From: Pigmentiphaga sp.
GTDB taxonomy: Bacteria > Pseudomonadota > Gammaproteobacteria > Burkholderiales > Burkholderiaceae_B
Reading direction: 5' to 3'
DNA length: 54,740 nucleotides
NCBI GenBank assembly: GCA_023228945.1
Contig: JALOAI010000029.1
Coordinates: forward strand, 1 to 54,740
Position numbers and translations under genes: made by a program. The notes beneath the pieces were generated by a model. It worked only from the letters and a program-made list of their open reading frames with translations. It ran no database searches and was not told the origin of the DNA. Shown here piece by piece: positions 52,652 through 54,740 of this stretch (within the stretch, counting starts at the first letter, position 1; every line of letters begins with the position of its first letter).

Positions 52652-53237
52652 CGGGCGGCCAATTGGTGACGATACGGCGCGCGGCGAGATCGACTTGCAG
52701 AACATGCGCCGCCACGAAAGGCACGAGCAGGCTCTGCTCGCGACCACGGGCATCGAGCAGGGGCTCGCCCTGCTCGCTGGTGCGAGCCAGATGCAGAACG
52801 GCATGAGCGCCGTTATCGGAGACTTCCCGGACCCGGCCGAGCACGACCACCCTGCCGTCGTCGTCTTCGCCGGATACCAGGCAATCGATGAGATCGACCC
52901 AATAATATTCGTCGTCGTCGGGCGACGGGAAGGCGCTGCGCGCCACCAGCACATGCGCCCCCTTCCAGGCCGCGGCTTGCTCGCGCACCGTCAGGCCGCG
53001 CACCTCGGCCACCACCGTAGCGCCCTGCGTACGCGCCTGGACGATCTGCCAGGCAAGCGGCGCCGCATCCGGCTGGCGCCTTACCCACCATTGGCGGGCA
53101 TGCAGCAGAACATCGGATTGCGCGTTGAATGGCTCGACCTTGATCCAGCCGCGCACGCCGTAGCTACCCACGACGCGCCCCAGCTCGACGAGGTCGGCGG
53201 GCGCCTGCCCGCTTTCGGGCGATAGCTTATCGGACAT
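52644..53237 (-). CDS. rimM: Ribosome maturation factor RimM
   Basis: A 197-aa RimM. The N-terminal part has LVELGRVVGSYGVRGWIKVE (about 16-35). The PRC-barrel C-terminal half starts near 112 with DEYYWVDLIDCLVSGED, then LLVPFVAAHVLQVDLAARRI. It assists maturation of the 30S head. It lies between rpsP (80 bases) and trmD (overlap). Confidence 0.96.
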   Translation of the reverse strand: MSDKLSPESGQAPADLVELGRVVGSYGVRGWIKVEPFNAQSDVLLHARQWWVRRQPDAAPLAWQIVQARTQGATVVAEVRGLTVREQAAAWKGAHVLVARSAFPSPDDDEYYWVDLIDCLVSGEDDDGRVVVLGRVREVSDNGAHAVLHLARTSEQGEPLLDARGREQSLLVPFVAAHVLQVDLAARRIVTNWPPDV

Positions 53238-53317
53238 GGGAGGTGCTGCCGCAACGACGTAACAACGGCCGACCGACTCCGAACCGGGAACGTTGAACCG
53301 CCGCCCCGGCCGCGAGA

Positions 53318-53578
53318 TCAGGCCGCAGCGGCTTGCGACTTGCTGTAGAGCTTCACCAGGCGGGCAACCGCGGGCGAGAGCTGGGCGCCCTTGCTCGTCC
53401 AGTGCTCAACGCGCTCGAGCGACAGGCGCAAGCCTTCTTCCTTTTCGCTGGCAACGGGGTTGTAGAAACCCACGCGCTCAATGAAACGACCATCGCGACG
53501 ATCCCGCGAATCCGCAGCTACAACGTTATAAAAAGGGCGCTTTTTGGAGCCGCCACGGGCCATACGAATCACCACCAT
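53318..53578 (-). CDS. rpsP: 30S ribosomal protein S16
   Basis: An 86-aa S16 from ATG at 53576-53578 with AGGGGA upstream. MVVIRMARGGSKKRPFYNVV, ADSRDRRDGRFIERVGFYNP and ARLVKLYSKSQ are the family landmarks. It is the first gene of the rpsP-rimM-trmD-rplS operon. Confidence 0.97.
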   Translation of the reverse strand: MVVIRMARGGSKKRPFYNVVAADSRDRRDGRFIERVGFYNPVASEKEEGLRLSLERVEHWTSKGAQLSPAVARLVKLYSKSQAAAA

Positions 53579-53640
53579 AGGTAATCCCCTAAAATCTTGG
53601 AATATTGCGGCAAATGCCGACGACGTAAACAAAGCCAGCC

Positions 53641-53670
53641 ATTATAACTTGCGCGAGCTTTTCTTGGCAA
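53641..53670 (-). promoter_or_regulatory. Sigma-70-type promoter of the rpsP operon
   Basis: On the minus strand TTGCCA (53670-53665), 18 bases, then TATAAT (53646-53641). The start point would be near 53634, giving a leader of about 55 bases before rpsP. Confidence 0.75.
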
Positions 53671-53875
53671 GGCGATTAGAAGCCGATACGACTAACGTGA
53701 TGAACACACCTTGCGAACGGTGAGATAGCCCAAGTTCCAGCCATGCTGTAACAGTTCGGCCACGGCGGCGCGTTCAATGGCTTCGGGGTCGCGATGGGTA
53801 GTATCATCCAGGCGCCTTGGATGCCCCGGCTGGCGGTGCCTCGCCGCCTTGCCGCTCTCTTTCTATGCCCCTGTG

Positions 53876-54301
53876 ATGACTCCTGCCTCGCCCCCCTCGT
53901 TTCGCCACAAGACACTCGCCGCCGTGCTGGCGTTTTTTCTGGGTTGGGCAGGCGCACACTGGTGGTATCTGGGCCGCCGCCTGCCCTGGCTGCCCCTGCT
54001 GGCCAGCGTACTGATCCTGGGGTTTGCCTTTTGGCGCGAGACTCCCTTGACCAGCCAATTGGGCGGCTATTACCTGTTTCTGATCCCGCTGGTGGCGGGC
54101 TTTACGGAAGCCATGGTGTTGTGCCTGATCGACGATCGGCGCTTCGATGCCCGCTACAACCGCGGCCAGGCCCGGCAATCGAACAACGGCTGGCTGGCGG
54201 TATTGTTGGCAATCGCGTTTCTGCTGTTGGGCATGAGCGTGATCGTGAGCCACGTGGTAACGGTAGCCCTGGCGATGGCCGATGGCACGCTGCGCCTGTA
54301 G
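53876..54301 (+). CDS. Small multi-span membrane protein (TM2/NINE-like)
   Basis: A 141-aa protein from ATG at 53876. An N-terminal TM2-like pair, LAAVLAFFLGWAGAHWWYLG then LPLLASVLILGFAFW, is followed by YYLFLIPLVAGFTEAMVLC and a C-terminal helix, WLAVLLAIAFLLLGMSVIVS. The GWAGAHWWYLGR block is the recognisable part of the TM2 domain. Its function is unknown. Confidence 0.78.
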   Translation: MTPASPPSFRHKTLAAVLAFFLGWAGAHWWYLGRRLPWLPLLASVLILGFAFWRETPLTSQLGGYYLFLIPLVAGFTEAMVLCLIDDRRFDARYNRGQARQSNNGWLAVLLAIAFLLLGMSVIVSHVVTVALAMADGTLRL

Positions 54302-54320
54302 CCGCCGATAGCCGCGGTGG

Positions 54321-54452
54321 TCAAATCCCCACCCAGCGGCCCAGCCACAGCAGGCCCGGGATCATGCCGCCCCAGGCGACGACGAATAGAACTTCGGAAA
54401 GGACGACGCCGAGACCCCGACCCGGCTGGCGGCTGTGACGATACGTACGCAT
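54321..54452 (-). CDS. 43-residue membrane microprotein
   Basis: A short gene from ATG at 54450-54452. A basic start (MRTYRHSRQPGRGLG) precedes a single TM helix, VVLSEVLFVVAWGGMIPGLL, and it ends WLGRWVGI. It is convergent with the TM2-like gene with only 19 bases between stops. No family is recognised; the orderly basic-then-TM layout supports it as real. Confidence 0.55.
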   Translation of the reverse strand: MRTYRHSRQPGRGLGVVLSEVLFVVAWGGMIPGLLWLGRWVGI

Positions 54453-54563
54453 GCTGGCAGACTCCGCTATCGGCTCGCCCGGCTGGCAAGCCCCATATTC
54501 AGTACTGTATAAAACAACAGCACTGGATGCAAGCATTTTTTGCCGCCGGACCGCTCCCAAGGC

Positions 54564-54617
54564 AAAAAGCCCCCGGGGGGCAGCGCCGCCGCGTAGCGGC
54601 AAGCGTGGGGGCTTTTT
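54564..54617 (+). terminator. Rho-independent terminator
   Basis: AAAAAGCCCCC (54564-54574) pairs with GGGGGCTTTTT (54607-54617), followed by more Ts on the plus strand, with As on the other side that make it bidirectional. The loop is long and GC-rich. Past it, 54620-54740 shows no gene. Confidence 0.75.
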
Positions 54618-54740
54618 TTGTTTGACGATGACTCCAGCCCGGTACTTCGCTGGACTACGCCGAAGCTCGATACAGCAGGTTTATCAATAACTTAGGCGCG
54701 TCCATCATATGCCGGTGCTTTCTGAAACTTGACCCGGTTT

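Noticed and set aside
53676..53811. Small minus-strand frames between rpsP promoter and TM2-like gene
   Set aside because: One frame (DPEAIERAAVAELLQHGWN) looks protein-like but has no start codon. The other has an ATG but odd composition. Neither has a ribosome site.

Overview
The window looks like a high-GC betaproteobacterial chromosome of the Alcaligenaceae type (Bordetella/Achromobacter relatives). The reasons are the several tripartite-tricarboxylate (Bug) solute receptors, the gene order rpsP-rimM-trmD-rplS next to rimP-nusA-infB-rbfA-truB-typA, and many LysR regulators. No rRNA or CRISPR array was seen. All family names come from reading the protein sequences, with no database search.

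Bases 1 to about 17.4 kb are a mosaic of integrated elements. From the left it holds the 5' end of an IS630-type transposase, a beheaded Cap3-like JAB peptidase and an intact two-TM SAVED receptor (together the tail of a type II CBASS operon). Next come a RadC-like gene, a DUF1016 nuclease overlapping a tyrosine integrase, and a 3' tRNA-Leu fragment that marks an attachment site. To its right are a second, broken integrase, an orphan antitoxin, an AlpA-like regulator, a LysR/PLP-enzyme/Bug cluster cut by an IS5-type element, and a second RadC-like gene. Then follows an AT-richer three-gene cassette: a one-TM beta-rich protein, a penicillin-binding-protein-like enzyme with no membrane anchor, and a three-TM protein. 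The island ends with a dense hairpin field, a ParB remnant and a complete toxin-antitoxin pair whose antitoxin duplicates the orphan copy 10.4 kb upstream.

Bases 17.4 to 32.3 kb are accessory metabolism. This part has an aspartoacylase-like deacylase with a Bug receptor, a flavoprotein, a PhoD-like phosphatase, a DTW-domain tRNA modification enzyme and a cupin. Three small composition-biased proteins follow (two exported, one Gln/Asn-rich). Last is a LysR-thiolase-acyl-CoA ligase-Bug cluster that probably imports and activates an unknown carboxylate, and a methyltransferase.

Bases 32.6 to 54.7 kb are core genome: tRNA-Ala(CGC), dusA, a succinate-semialdehyde-type dehydrogenase, the translation operon typA-truB-rbfA-infB-nusA-rimP with a readable promoter and a terminator-like hairpin just before rimP, a second copy of the methyltransferase family, a quinone oxidoreductase, an FUSC-type membrane protein, a Nudix hydrolase and the rpsP operon. 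The candidate for an undescribed system is the three-gene cassette at 12.5-15.6 kb, which sits with CBASS, RadC, DUF1016 and toxin-antitoxin genes.
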